From Symsagittifera roscoffensis (Eukaryota > Xenacoelomorpha > Acoela > Convolutidae): a stretch of DNA of 64,000 nt. Location: contig NC_087066.1 in the NCBI RefSeq assembly GCF_963678635.1, positions 31,997,301 to 32,061,300 of the forward strand, written 5' to 3'. Below the pieces are notes generated by a model. The model had not been told where the DNA came from. It saw nothing but the letters and a program-made list of their open reading frames with translations, and made no database searches. The number at the start of each line of letters is the position of its first letter. Position 1 is the stretch's first letter. The position numbers were made by a program, and so were the translations under genes. Below are positions 45,390-57,845 of the stretch, one piece after another.

Positions 45390-48000
45390 AGATTTTTTGT
45401 GAAAACATCCCCCCACACGTTATATTAAGAAGAAAGAGATAGAATTTGCTCCTATCAACAAATCAATTATGGCATATAAGCTTCCTCGAACCAATATGGA
45501 TCGATTTCTTAAGTCGCACTAAATATCGCATACGAGTTACTAGCGCGAAATTTATCGCGCGTTAAAGGTCCCAAATTGGCCAAAATGGCACACTTTAAGC
45601 CCCCATAACTTTACAAACAAAGATCACAGGGGAAAAACTTTTTCCAATTTAAGCTCAAGACAATAATAGTTTTCGAATGATATCTAAAAATTCCGTCAAA
45701 AATGGCTAGTAATAGTCGAAATTGTCTTCTGAAAAAAAAACCACCAAGAGCTCCGATATGCCGTATTTTTGTACGAGCCGTTTGAATAATTGTTAAGTTT
45801 CAACAAGTTTCGAAAAGTTTCGATAAAAAAAACAACTGCCGAAAATCAAGAACCTTTTGTTTTTACAGTTTTTTTTATTGAGCTTAAACTTCAGTTTTTG
45901 TTGATTATTGTATTAAACACACCTCGATAATTAAAAAACTTCACAATGAGCAGGGTGATAAAATTATTTGCAACTATAAAACAGGTAGAGAAACTTTGAA
46001 AGGAAGAGAAATAGTTCCATACGCAAAACTTTGGTTAACCATCATTGTTTATCCACGGTCAATTTGAGAAAGCATGGAAAAACATCTTTTACAGGGGAAC
46101 TCCCGGTACGCCTCATAGTCGGTGAAATTGAGTATGAGATTACCTTGAATCGTAAACTAACTCTAGTAGAGAGAGAAAAAATTACGGATTTTTCTCCCTA
46201 AATTTCAGAGTTTTTTGGTGAAGAAATAATTAGATCACCTCTGATACTCGCCTATTTTGTGAAAACATTCCCCCACACGTCATAACAAGTAGAAATTGAT
46301 AGATTTCGCTCCTAATAACAAATCAATTATGGCATATAAGCTTCCTTGAACCAATATGAAACAATTTCTTAAGTCGGACTAAACATCGCATACGCGTTAC
46401 TAGCGCAAAATATATCGCGCGTTAAATGTACCAAATTGGCCAAAATGGCACACTGTAAGCCCCCACAATTTTACAAAAAATGATCACAGGGGAAAAACTT
46501 TTCCAATTTAAGCTCAACACAGTAATAGTTGTTTTCGAATGATATATAAAAAATCCCTCAAAAATGGCTAGTAAAACTCGAAACTGTCTTGAGAAAAAAA
46601 ACCACCAAGAGCACCAATATGCCGTAATTTTGTACGAGCCTTTTGAATAATTGTTAATTTTCGATAAATTAACAACTGCCAAAAATCAAGTTCCTTTAGT
46701 TATTACAGTTTTATTTTATTTAGCTCAAATTTCAGTTTTTGGTTAATTATTGAAGGATAATTAAGCCCTCACAAAAAAGCCTCCACAAATTACGGAAAAT
46801 CACCCACAAAAAGCCCCCACAAAATGAAACACCTCGATAAATAAAAAACTTCACAATGAGCAAGGTGATAAAATTGTTTGCAACTGGAAAACAGGTAGGC
46901 AAAACCTGCACGGAAGAGAAATAGTTTAATCCGCAAAAATTTGGTTAACCATTGTTTATCCACGGCCACTTTGTGTAAACATGGAAAAACATCTTTTATA
47001 GGGGAACTCCCGGTACGCCTCATGGTGGGTGAAATTAAGTATGAGAGTACCTTGAATCGAAAACCAACTCTAATTGAGAAAAAAAAAATTACGGATTTTT
47101 CTCCCTAAATTTCAAAGTTTTCTGTGAAAAAATAATTAGATCACCTCTGATACTCGGCCATTTTGTGAAAACGTCTCCCCACATGTCATATTACTAAAAA
47201 GTACTAAATTTCGCTCCTATTAACAAATCAATTATGGCATATACGCTTCCTTCAACCATTATGGAACAATTTCTTAAGACGGACTAAATATCGCTTACGC
47301 GTTAATAGCGCGAAGTATATCAAGCGTTAAATATCCCAAATTGGCGAAAATGGCACAATTTAAACCCCCATTTTTTAACGAAAAATGATCACAGGTGAAA
47401 TATTTTTTTTTCAAATTCAAGCTCAAGACAGCAATAGCTTTCGAACAAAAATTCCGTTAACAATGGCTAGTAAACACCAAAATTTATCTTACAAAAAACC
47501 CACCGGGAGCACCATATTCTGCATTTTTTGTTCGAGCAACTTGAAAAATTGTTAAGTTTTGATAATTAACAACTACCAAAATTCAAGTTCGTTTAGTTTT
47601 TGAAGTTTATTTTATTGATCTTTAACTTCACTTTTTTGGTGAGTATTATATTAAAGACACCTCGATAACAAAAAACAACTCACAATGAGCAGGGTGATAA
47701 ACTTGTTTGCAACTGGAAAACAGGTAAGCGAAACTTGCAAGGAAAGAAATAGTTCCATCCGTAAAACTTTGGTTATCCAGTTTGTGAAAACTACGGCCAG
47801 TTTGTGAAAACAATGAAAAACATCTGTTAAAGGGGAACTCCCGGTACGCCTCCTAGTGGGGGAAATTAAGTATAGGAGTACCATGAATCGAAAACGAACT
47901 TAAATTGAGAGAGAAAAAGTTACGGATTTTTTTTCCCTAAATTTCAGAGTTTTTTGTGAACAAGAAATTAGATCACCTTCAATCCTCGGCCATTTTGTGA
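45390..48000 (+). repeat. Three tandem repeat units of ~861, ~906 and ~831 bases
   Basis: Landmark 'gtgaaaac-t-cccccaca-gt' begins at about 45397, 46258 and 47164. Each unit then has 'caattatggcatataagcttcct', 'atcgcgcgtta', 'aagcccccat', 'gatcacaggggaaaaac', 'ggggaactcccggtacgcctc' and 'ttacggatttttctccctaaatttca' in order (parts vary). The reverse complement matches the blocks at 1.26-2.14 kb. Non-coding. Confidence 0.8.
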
Positions 48001-49084
48001 ATACAAAAAACCTCCCCCTCAGAGAAAACTCCTAACACAGCTCAAGAAAGGGGATTTAGACATAAGAGTAACTTAAATAGAGGATGAACTTGAATTTATG
48101 GAGAAAAACAACGAAAATCTTTATCTGTTATTCCGGTGAGTATCTATCCACATAACTGCTTGCGCTTTGGGCTAATCTGATATTCGTTTGCCCCATTGCT
48201 GCAGATATGATTATCTAGTGCTAACAAATCATTCAGAATTGTGGAGCGGAACCTATGGACTACGAGTAGCAATCATTGGATGCCAATGGTAACCACGATT
48301 GAGATTAGAATTCGCAAGGGGATTTTATTCACAGGTCAGTCAGTTTTCACATCGAGAGCCAAAAAAACGATGAACTCAACGGTACTTATTTGACAATTGT
48401 AAAATTTATTTTATCATTTGGGATGATAGTTAGTACAACGTTGGAATTGATGCTGTATCTACCTTTTGAGTTTATTAGGGTGCCTAAATAATAGTGCGCC
48501 TGATAGAGCTCCTAATATAGTTATAACGGCGGTTAATTGAAAAAATTTTGCAAAATTGTGTTGCAAGTATTTTCACTCGAAATATCCTGACAAAAATGTT
48601 GTCGAAATTAGTTTCGCTGTGGGTGCTTTCCAGGGTGAAGCAAATAGGAATCAAAGATTTGTGTTCTTTGTAAAGAAAATTTGAGAAAACGACAGTATGG
48701 AACATTTGTTTTCCGCGTGTAGTGATCTAACCTGGTGATGCGACTTTGGCACAAAAGAAGAATTGATAGTCCGGGACGTATTTATTTTCAAGAAGCGGAA
48801 AGACGACATTTAAAAAATAACGATGTTTAGAAACATTAAGCCCGAGGGATGCACTACAGCTTGCAGTGGTGAGAGAAAAGGGAGAACTAGTGTTCAAAAA
48901 AGTATGGAGATGTCCCTAAATTGCCACGGCATATTCATTCCTGGATGGCAGAAAGCCACGGGCAATCAAACGGGTTCCCTTAAAAGGGAGCCAGTGAATG
49001 ACGACACGGTATAAATTTTGGACAAATGTCATAATCGTGTAATTCTTTCAAAATCAAATCGCAGGGATAATTGCTCAGTGAAGA
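48001..49084 (+). other. 5' flank / possible gag-side remnant of the dead retroelement
   Basis: No LTR is identified. The frame at 48823-49014 has no recognised motif, but 'ggcaatcaaacg-g--cccttaaa' resembles the C-terminal tail sequence of the copies ('ggcaatcaaacgagaaccctt'). Gag-derived sequence is plausible but unproven. Confidence 0.3.
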
Positions 49085-49089
49085 AAGTT

Positions 49090-52000
49090 TAATGGAAAAA
49101 CTGTAGTGGTTGTGGTCATTTGGCTAATAATTGTAAGAAATCGGGGGCAAATCAAGTTGATGGCACTTATGAAATTAAACTATACAAAACTAATAGTATC
49201 CAAAAGTTCAAAGAGGAGGAAAACAGAGTGTTGAAGTGTTTGAAATCGAGACAGTTTATGATTGACAAGGAAATAGGAATCAGAAGGTTTTTGGATATTA
49301 GAATGGCCAAAGGCCAAAAACAGACCGAATTTTAGATAGACTGAGCCAGCACAGTTTCATTCATATCACTGGCCAAGCTGTATGAAACAAAGATTCGAGA
49401 TAGGTTATCGGCCGAAAAACCGGAGCCTCAAGAGGTCAACAACATCTTTTATAGCTTGACAATTGACGTCATAATGATGATCAGATCCGTATTGATAGAC
49501 ATTGAATCCAAAGATTTGATTGCCAGTTAATCACCGAATGACGCCAATGAGACATTATAGAAAATAATGTTTTGCAGCTGTTACTAGTTGAAGTGCGACA
49601 CAGAAGGGGCGGGAGAGAAGTGAACGAAATAGCTGGATTTGAAACCAAGCTGGAAGTTCAACTTTCACCAGCGCAACGGAAGTACGCCAAATGTATTTTT
49701 AGATAATTCAAGATTCTATTTGATTGAAAAGGTTGCTTAAAAGTGTGAAGTTAGATTGGACTTTGTTGAACCCCTACGTACAATTCAAGTAAAAGTAACC
49801 AGGTACCTATTCAAGTCTTGCCAAAGGCAGAGAAAGCGACAGGAAACTTATTGAAGGAAGAACACATAATCAAACTCGAAAAATGTATCGAGTAATTTTT
49901 TATCTTGCTTACAGCGATGAGCGCAAAACGAAACGGACCGGTAAAATTATCTCTAAACGCAAAATCCAATTATAAGAAAATCTACCAAAATTGGTACCAG
50001 ATGCTGATCATGAACGATTTTATCAATAACGTGGCGTTAGTTATCAGTGGAAATACGACAGACCCGATCTGATTTTCAAAAGCAGACTTAAAATACTCGT
50101 ATTTGCCAATTTCTATAAGCAAGTCGACGATCCAAAAAAAAAGAATTTCCGCCTTGTGGGAGCTAGTATCACTGTAACATACATTTTAAGACGGGGCTAT
50201 ACGGGTTTTGGGATGTGCAAAACGATTCTCAATGGGTGAAGGATTCTATGCTAAAAATTTTACCAGAGGTGCGTGTTTTTGTAGACAATAGTTTGATAAC
50301 GACCCGAGGATCCAACGAACGCCTTTGTGAGGAGACTTGCAACCTCTGAGGGTAGTGAATGAAAACAAGGCGGCTGCCAAACGGACTAAGTTTACTTTTT
50401 TACAAAAAAAATCAATTGGTTGGGTTTCCAACTTTAAAATTTGCCAGTTGAAAAAAAGATTGAGTCTATCGTTAAAGTAAAACACACTGAACACGATATA
50501 GACCATATATCAAGGATTGAGTCAAATAATCCACTCATTCATTCTACACCGAATTTAGACGCTACATCCGGGCTATCCAGAATTTGATGAACAAAACTCT
50601 CATGTTTCGAATGGGGACCGAGCGATGGGTCAGCGTTCAAAAAAATGAAAGAAATTGATAACGATTTTGTTTAAAATCATCTGCATGTTGCAAGCAAGCA
50701 GACTAGAGGAAAATGCGATGCATCAAAAACAGCCCAGGGCGGCGCTTGAACAATTCCATACCGATGACTGGAAACCAATTTCATAAACAACAAAATTTCT
50801 GAACCAAGCGCAATTAAAACTTACTATTCTTTTGGTAGAGTTATTAGCAGTGGTTTGAGCAACTGCCCATTACCAAAATTTTTTGTTTGGTGTTCTGTTA
50901 TAAAAGAGCACGGATCATAAAGTTCCGTTGTCTGTTATCAAACATTTACAAAAACACATTTAGTACGATGGGTACAATATCTAGGCATGCATTGGGAAAT
51001 GGTTGCAAAGTTTCAGAATCGGATAAAAAAATTGTCGTAGCCTAAACAAACGCGGCTAGAGACAGTTAAAACCGTCGGCTGATTTTAACTCTGAATTTGA
51101 AAACTGGCCAAACCAACTAATATCCAGCATAAAATTGAGAAAAAAAACGTCATTGAAAAGAAAAAGCTGCAATGAAACTGATCGACGCGTTTTGAAGGTG
51201 TTATTTCATGAAAACTTGTGCTACAAGTCACACGCGTACGGAATATTAGGCAAATTTCAAATTACTTTATCACTTAGAGTTTAGATTAATGTTTTTGAAG
51301 ACAACTGAAAATAGCTCAGGGCAGGATGCCATAGAACTTCCAACAATGAAGTGCTTGGCACTGATTTCATTCACCAGCCATCCGCTGATTAAATGATAAA
51401 CACGCCTGAAATTTGCCCGACCTTGTTATTCAATTGCAGTTCATTGACGAAGATTTTTTTTGCCATTCCAACTGAAGCAGATGAGAATCTAAGTCAAATA
51501 GTTGAAGACGCTTCGAAAGTTAAAAGTTTCGAGAATATTAGAAAATTGGGTCCTAACTTTGGCTATTATGTAGACAAGTTTTATACCTATAACTTTATTC
51601 TTTTCCTGGAAAATCGGATGGTAGCGAAAGCGCCTATTATGATGAGACTACAAATAGGTCACTCGGGAAAGTGCAGGATGAGCAACTACTTGTGATGGCC
51701 GCATATGAAGTGTGAAATTTGGATAACGGCGCTGAAATGCAAGAAGTGTATCGAAACCAGTAAAAAATTGAAATTAGTTTTTCGAAAAAAGATAGAACAA
51801 CTTTAGAAGTATTATGAGAGTTAATTCAAGGTTTGCAATTAGACTTTCTTGGATTGTTGGCAGCGGTGTTGGGCGCAAATAAATGCCTACTGATCTTCGT
51901 TGACAAATAATCGGAAGTTCCTTCATCTCAGATCGCTACACGAACGACGGCGTGCGTAATTTAAAAAATTTAAAAAAAAACGCATCTCTTTACATACAAT

Positions 52001-53330
52001 ACCAGAGGCAATCAGTTGTTAATGAATCAACATGAATTTTGTACATGAAATAACATTCAACTAATGTTTGCTCCATTGGGCAGTCATCCGGCAACAGGCT
52101 TAATTGAGAAGTGTATACGGTATATGAAGGAGAAAATAATGTCGTGCTCCTTTCAAAAACTTTAACCGGCTTCGAAAACAGCTCTAAGCGAAATAATGTT
52201 TCTTGTACGGACAACAAAACATGCACATCAATACATGGCTTTTTCGCTATTCAATGCATTTTCGCTATTCGAGGAAAAAATTGAGATCAATATTTCGAAA
52301 AAAGATGAAACAATTTTAGAAGTATTATGAGAGTCTTCTCTAGAATTCTTCTCTAGAAGTCTTCTCTAGAAAAAAAAACAAGAAGATTTACCCGCACGAG
52401 TAAAGCAGGGTTACAACCATGCTGATGGCGAGATAGCGATGGAGACGTTTGAGAGGTTAGAGCACCTACCCAGGGCAATTTCAGCTCTACGGAATTAATC
52501 ATGAGGCTAACAAAGCTCCCGTTTTGATTTCGCAACCAAAAGGTTAGTATATATTGAAAAAATTCCGGATCGGTTGAAAACACAATTGTACTTTGCACGA
52601 TTAAAAGAAAATGTGGTGCGCGAGACAAATCATTCGGTTACATTGGAAACAAGGTAGGTGATTCATCAATCTGATTTTTTCTTCTGTTTAGGTGCAAAAT
52701 CATCAGAGTCAGTTAATGCGCCCAATCAGTCGAAGAAAAAGTTAGGACAGCTAAAGGCAGTGTTGGATCCACGGAAGGAGGCAATTGATGGCAACCCCGA
52801 TCGACATTGCACCACGGGCGCCTGCGAGTGAACCTTCAGGGACGGCGACAAGTCCGATCACCCTTGAGAGTTCATCAGATGGGCTGATGTCGACGGAGAG
52901 TCCGGTTGTTGTTCGAACAGGACAAACAGGGGTAGAGCGTGTGTCGACATCCCTGGCAAAACCGGCGGTGATCATGGATAAGAGTATTCTGAATAATGAA
53001 AAATCAGGAAACCTTTCGTGAAAAAGGAAACTGGACCTCGGCGTGAACAGAGTACTTCGGTGGTTTTGTCATCAAAGGATGAGACAGAGGAGATTTAAAA
53101 AAACAGAAGTTCAACGTACATAGATTTGCAGGAAGAGATTAAGTCACGCAAATAAGAAAGCAAAGTGGCGACCACACCGAGGCAATCAAACGAGAACCCT
53201 TGAGCACTTTCTATATGGATATGATCGAGGGAATGCAAAGCGCAATTATTCCGTTAGTGAGACCACCAATAAAGGTACTACGACATAACACGAAGCTTCT
53301 CAGGGATCGCAGGCGGCGGAGTTTTTTTTG
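49090..53330 (+). pseudogene. Dead Ty3/Gypsy-type pol, tandem copy 1
   Basis: Ordered remnants of a retroelement polyprotein with many stops and frameshifts. A Cys-His zinc-knuckle remnant 'CSGCGHLANNC' (~49102-49134) has the Cys-His spacer shortened. A protease-like site 'ID-stop-ASTVSFISLAKLYE' follows (~49334). Reverse transcriptase pieces at 49918-50510 carry 'VFVDNSLI' (50272-50295), where the catalytic Asp-Asp box has become Asp-Asn. RNase-H-like sequence lies at ~50680-51070, and the integrase zinc region at ~51590-51770 has 'IGHSGKCRMSN', 'WPHM' and 'CKKC'. The integrase core at 51831-52260 starts 'LQLDFLGLL'; the later 'ATGLIEKCI' keeps the catalytic Glu, and the middle Asp is not recognisable. 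A long C-terminal tail reaches 53330. The duplicated unit is 49185-53330. Confidence 0.8.
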
Positions 53331-56300
53331 CAAAACTAATAGTATCCAAAAGTTCAAAGAGGAGGAAAACAGAGTGTTGAAGTGTTTGAAATCGAGACAG
53401 TTTATGATTGACAAGGAAATAGGAATCAGAAGGTTTTTGGATATTAGAATGGCCAAAGGCCAAAAACAGACCGAATTTTAGATAGACTGAGCCAGCACAG
53501 TTTCATTCATATCACTGGCCAAGCTGTGTGAAACAAAGATTCGAGATAGGTTATCGGCCGAAAAACCGGAGCCTCAAGAGGTCAACAACATCTTTTATAG
53601 CTTGACAATTGACGTCATAATGATGATCAGATCCGTATTGATAGACATTGAATCCAAAGATTTGATTGCCAGTTAATCACCGAATGACGCCAATGAGACA
53701 TAATAGAAAATAATGTTTTGCAGCTGTTACTAGTTGAAGTGCGACACAGAAGGGGCGGGAGAGAAGTGAACGAAATAGCTGGATTTGAAACCAAGCTGGA
53801 AGTTCAACTTTCACCAGCGCAACGGAAGTACGCCAAATGTATTTTTAGATTATTCAAGATTCTATTTGATTGAAAAGGTTGCTTAAAAGTGTGAAGTTAG
53901 ATTGGACTTTGTTGAACCCCTACGTACAATTCAAGTAAAAGTAACCAGGTACCTATTCAAGTCTTACCAAAGGCAGAGAAAGCGACAGGAAACTTATTGA
54001 AGGAAGAACACATAATCAAACTCGAAAAATGTATCGAGTAATTTTTTATCTTGCTTACAGCGATGAGCGCAAAACGAAACGGACCGGTAAAATTATCTCT
54101 AAACGCAAAATCCAATTATAAGAAAATCTACCAAAATTGGTACCAGATGCTGATCATGAACGATTTTATCAATAACGTGGCGTTAGTTATCAGTGGAAAT
54201 ACGACAGACCCGAGACTTAAAATACTCGTATTTGCCAATTTCTATAAGCAAGTCGACGATCCAAAAAAAAGAATTTCCGCCTTGTGGGAGCTAGTATCAC
54301 TGTAACATACATTTTAAGACGGGGCTATACGGGTTTTGGGATGTGCAAAACGATTCTCAATGGGTGAAGGATTCTATGCTAAAAATTTTACCAGAGGTGC
54401 GTGTTTTTGTAGACAATAGTTTGATAACGACCCGAGGATCCAACGAACGCCTTTGTGAGGAGACTTGCAACCTCTGAGGGTAGTGAATGAAAACAAGGCG
54501 GCTGCCAAACGGACTAAGTTTACTTTTTTACAAAAAAAATCAATTGGTTGGGTTTCCAACTTTAAAATTTGCCAGTTGAAAAAAAGATTGAGTCTATCGT
54601 TAAAGTAAAACACACTGAACACGATATAGACCATATATCAAGGATTGAGTCAAATAATCCACTCATTCATTCTACACCGAATTTAGACGCTACATCCGGG
54701 CTATCCAGAATTTGATGAACAAAACTCTCATGTTTCGAATGGGGACCGAGCGATGGGTCAGCGTTCAAAAAAATGAAAGAAATTGATAACGATTTTGTTT
54801 AAAATCATCTGCATGTTGCAAGCAAGCAGACTAGAGGAAAATGCGATGCATCAAAAACAGCCCAGGGCGGCGCTTGAACAATTCCATACCGATGACTGGA
54901 AACCAATTTCATAAACAACAAAATTTCTGAACCAAGCGCAATTAAAACTTACTATTCTTTTGGTAGAGTTATTAGCAGTGGTTTGAGCAACTGCCCATTA
55001 CCAAAATTTTTTGTTTGGTGTTCTGTTATAAAAGAGCACGGATCATAAAGTTCCGTTGTCTGTTATCAAACATTTACAAAAACACATTTAGTACGATGGG
55101 TACAATATCTAGGCATGCATTGGGAAATGGTTGCAAAGTTTCAGAATCGCATAAAAAAATTGTCGTAGCCTAAGCAAACGCGGCTAGAGACAGTTAAAAC
55201 CGTCGGCTGATTTTAACTCTGAATTTGAAAACTGGCCAAACCAACTAATATCCAGCATAAAATTGAAAAAAAAACGTCATTGAAAAGAAAAAGCTGCAAA
55301 GAAACTGATCGACGCGTTTTGAAGGTGTTATTTCATGAAAACTTGTGCTACAAGTCACACGCGTACGGAATATTAGGCAAATTTCAAATTACTTTATCAC
55401 TTAGAGTTTAGTTTAATGTTTTTGAAGACAACTGAAAATAGCTCAGGGCAGGATGCCATAGAACTTCCAGCAATGAAGTGCTTGGCACTGATTTCATTCA
55501 CCAGCCATCCGCTGATTAAATGATAAACACGCCTGAAATTTGCCCGACCTTGTTATTCAATTGCAGTTCATTGACGAAGATTTTTTTTGCCATTCCAACT
55601 GAAGCAGATGAGAATCTAAGTCAAATAGTTGAAGACGCTTCGAAAGTTAAAAGTTTCGAGAATATTAGAAAATTGGGTCCTAACTTTGGCTATTATGTAG
55701 ACAAGTTTTATACCTATAACTTTATTCTTTTCCTGGAAAATCGGATGGTAGCGAAAGCGCCTATTATGATGAGACTACAAATAGGTCACTCGGGAAAGTG
55801 CAGGATGAGCAACTACTTGTGATGGCCGCATATGAAGTGTGAAATTTGGATAATGGCGCTGAAATGCAAGAAGTGTATCGAAATCAGTAAAAAATTGAAA
55901 TTAGTTTTTCGAAAAAAGATGGAACAACTTTAGAAGTATTATGAGAGTTAATTCAAGGTTTGCAATTAGACTTTCTTGGGTTGTTGGCAGCGGTGTTGGG
56001 CGCAAATAAATGCCTACTGATCTTCGTTGACAAATAATCGGAAGTTCCTTCATCTCAGATCGCTACACGAACGACGGCGTGCGTAATTTAAAAAATTTAA
56101 AAAAAAAACGCATCTCTTTACATACAGTACCAGAGGCAATCAGTTGTTAATGAATCAACATGAATTTTGTACATGAAATAACATTCAACTAATGTTTGCT
56201 CCATTGGGCAGTCATCCGGCAACAGGCTTAATTGAGAAGTGTATACGGTATATGAAGGAGAAAATAATGTCGTGCTCCTTTCAAAAACTTTAACCGGCTT

Positions 56301-57714
56301 CGAAAACAGCTCTAAGCGAAATAATGTTTCTTGTACGGACAACAAAACATACACATCAATACATGGCTTTTTCGCTATTCAATGCATTTTCGCTATTCGA
56401 GGAAAAAATTGAGATCAATATTTCGAAAAAAGATGAAACAATTTTAGAAGTATTATGAGAGTCTTCTCTAGAATTCTTCTCTAGAAGTCTTCTCTAGAAA
56501 AAAAAACAAGAAGATTTACCCGCACGAGTAAAGCAGGGTTACAACCATGCTGATGGCGAGATAGCGATGGAGACGTTTGAGAGGTTAGAGCACCTACCCA
56601 GGGCAATTTCAGCTGTACGGAATTAATCATGAGGCTAACAAAGCTCCCGTTTTGATTTCGCAACCAAAAGGTTAGTATATATTGAAAAAATTCCGGATCG
56701 GTTGAAAACACAATTGTACTTTGCACGATTAAAAGAAAATGTGGTGCGCGAGACAAATCATTCGGTTACATTGGAAACAAGGTAGGTGATTCATCAATCT
56801 GATTTTTTCTTCTGTTTAGGTGCAAAATCATCAGAGTCAGTTAATGCGCCCAATCAGTCGAAGAAAAGGTTAGGACAGCTAAAGGCAGTGTTGGATCCAC
56901 GGAAGGAGGCAATTGATGGCAACCCCGATCGACATTGCACCACGGGCGCCTGCGAGTGAACCTTCAGGGACGGCGACAAGTCCGATCACCATTGAGAGTT
57001 CATCAGATGGGCTGATGTCGACGGAGAGTCCGGTTGTTGTTCGAACAGGACAAACAGGGGTAGAGCGTGTGTCGACATCCCTGGCAAAACCGGCGGTGAT
57101 CATGGATAAGAGTATTCTGAATAATGAAAAATCAGGAAACCTTTCGTGAAAAAGGAAACTGGACCTCGGCGTGAACAGAGTACTTCAGTGGTTTTGTCAT
57201 CAAAGGATGAGACAGAGGAGATTTAAAAAAACAGAAGTTCAACGTACATAGATTTGCAGGAAGAGATTAAGTCACGCAAATAAGAAAGCAAAGTGGCGAC
57301 CACACCGAGGCAATCAAACGAGAACCCTTGAGCACTTTCTATATGGATATGATCGAGGGAATGCAAAGCGCAATTATTCCGTTAGTGAGACCACTAATAA
57401 AGGTACTACGACATAACACGAAGCTTCTCAGGGATCGCAGGCGGCGGAGTTTTTTTTGCAATCTATTTTTTTTACGAGCGCCATCTCCATGGACATTTAA
57501 CCAGTGAATGTAGTAACGACAAAGGAATGTTCAGAGAATGAGCGAAATGAATTGCCATTGGTAACATCGGTACCATCAAGTTTAAGGAAGACTAATCGAC
57601 CAAGGGGAAGAGTGCACGGCGGGGAGCGTAGCTTTCAAAGAAAGGACCAGTTAGTCTCAAGAAAGGGCCAGTTAGTCCTAAGAAAAGTCCGAGGCCAAAA
57701 AAAAACGAAAAACT
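53331..57714 (+). pseudogene. Dead Ty3/Gypsy-type pol, tandem copy 2 with longer tail
   Basis: It is nearly base-for-base identical to copy 1, offset 4146 bases at the left and 4127-4128 further on (copy 1 has about 17 extra bases at ~50070). All major stops are shared, so duplication happened after the element died. The left junction reads 'gttttttttgc' joined to 'aaaactaatag'. On the right, the sequence runs past the copy-1 end point into 'aatctatttttttt' and a further tail (57504-57714: basic, with 'RKDQLVSRKGQLV' repeats). Domain order is as in copy 1. Confidence 0.8.
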
Positions 57715-57845
57715 GAAAAAAGACATTTTAACCGTTAAATGTGTCGCTTACATTGGGGAACGGACTATTTTCAGGACGATGCTCAGATATTAGACAAAGA
57801 AGTTTCAGGACACTTTGTGGACGTCCTTGGTAAAATGAAGAAGAT
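57715..57845. other. Short spacer between retroelement copies 2 and 3
   Basis: It is not matched elsewhere in the window by eye. It could be a part of the polyprotein gene not present in the other copies. Confidence 0.35.

Noticed and set aside
51393-51695. 100-residue conserved protein present three times (also 55520 and 58121)
   Set aside because: It is a surviving open piece of the integrase zinc-binding region in three copies of a dead retroelement. Conservation reflects duplication, not a host gene.
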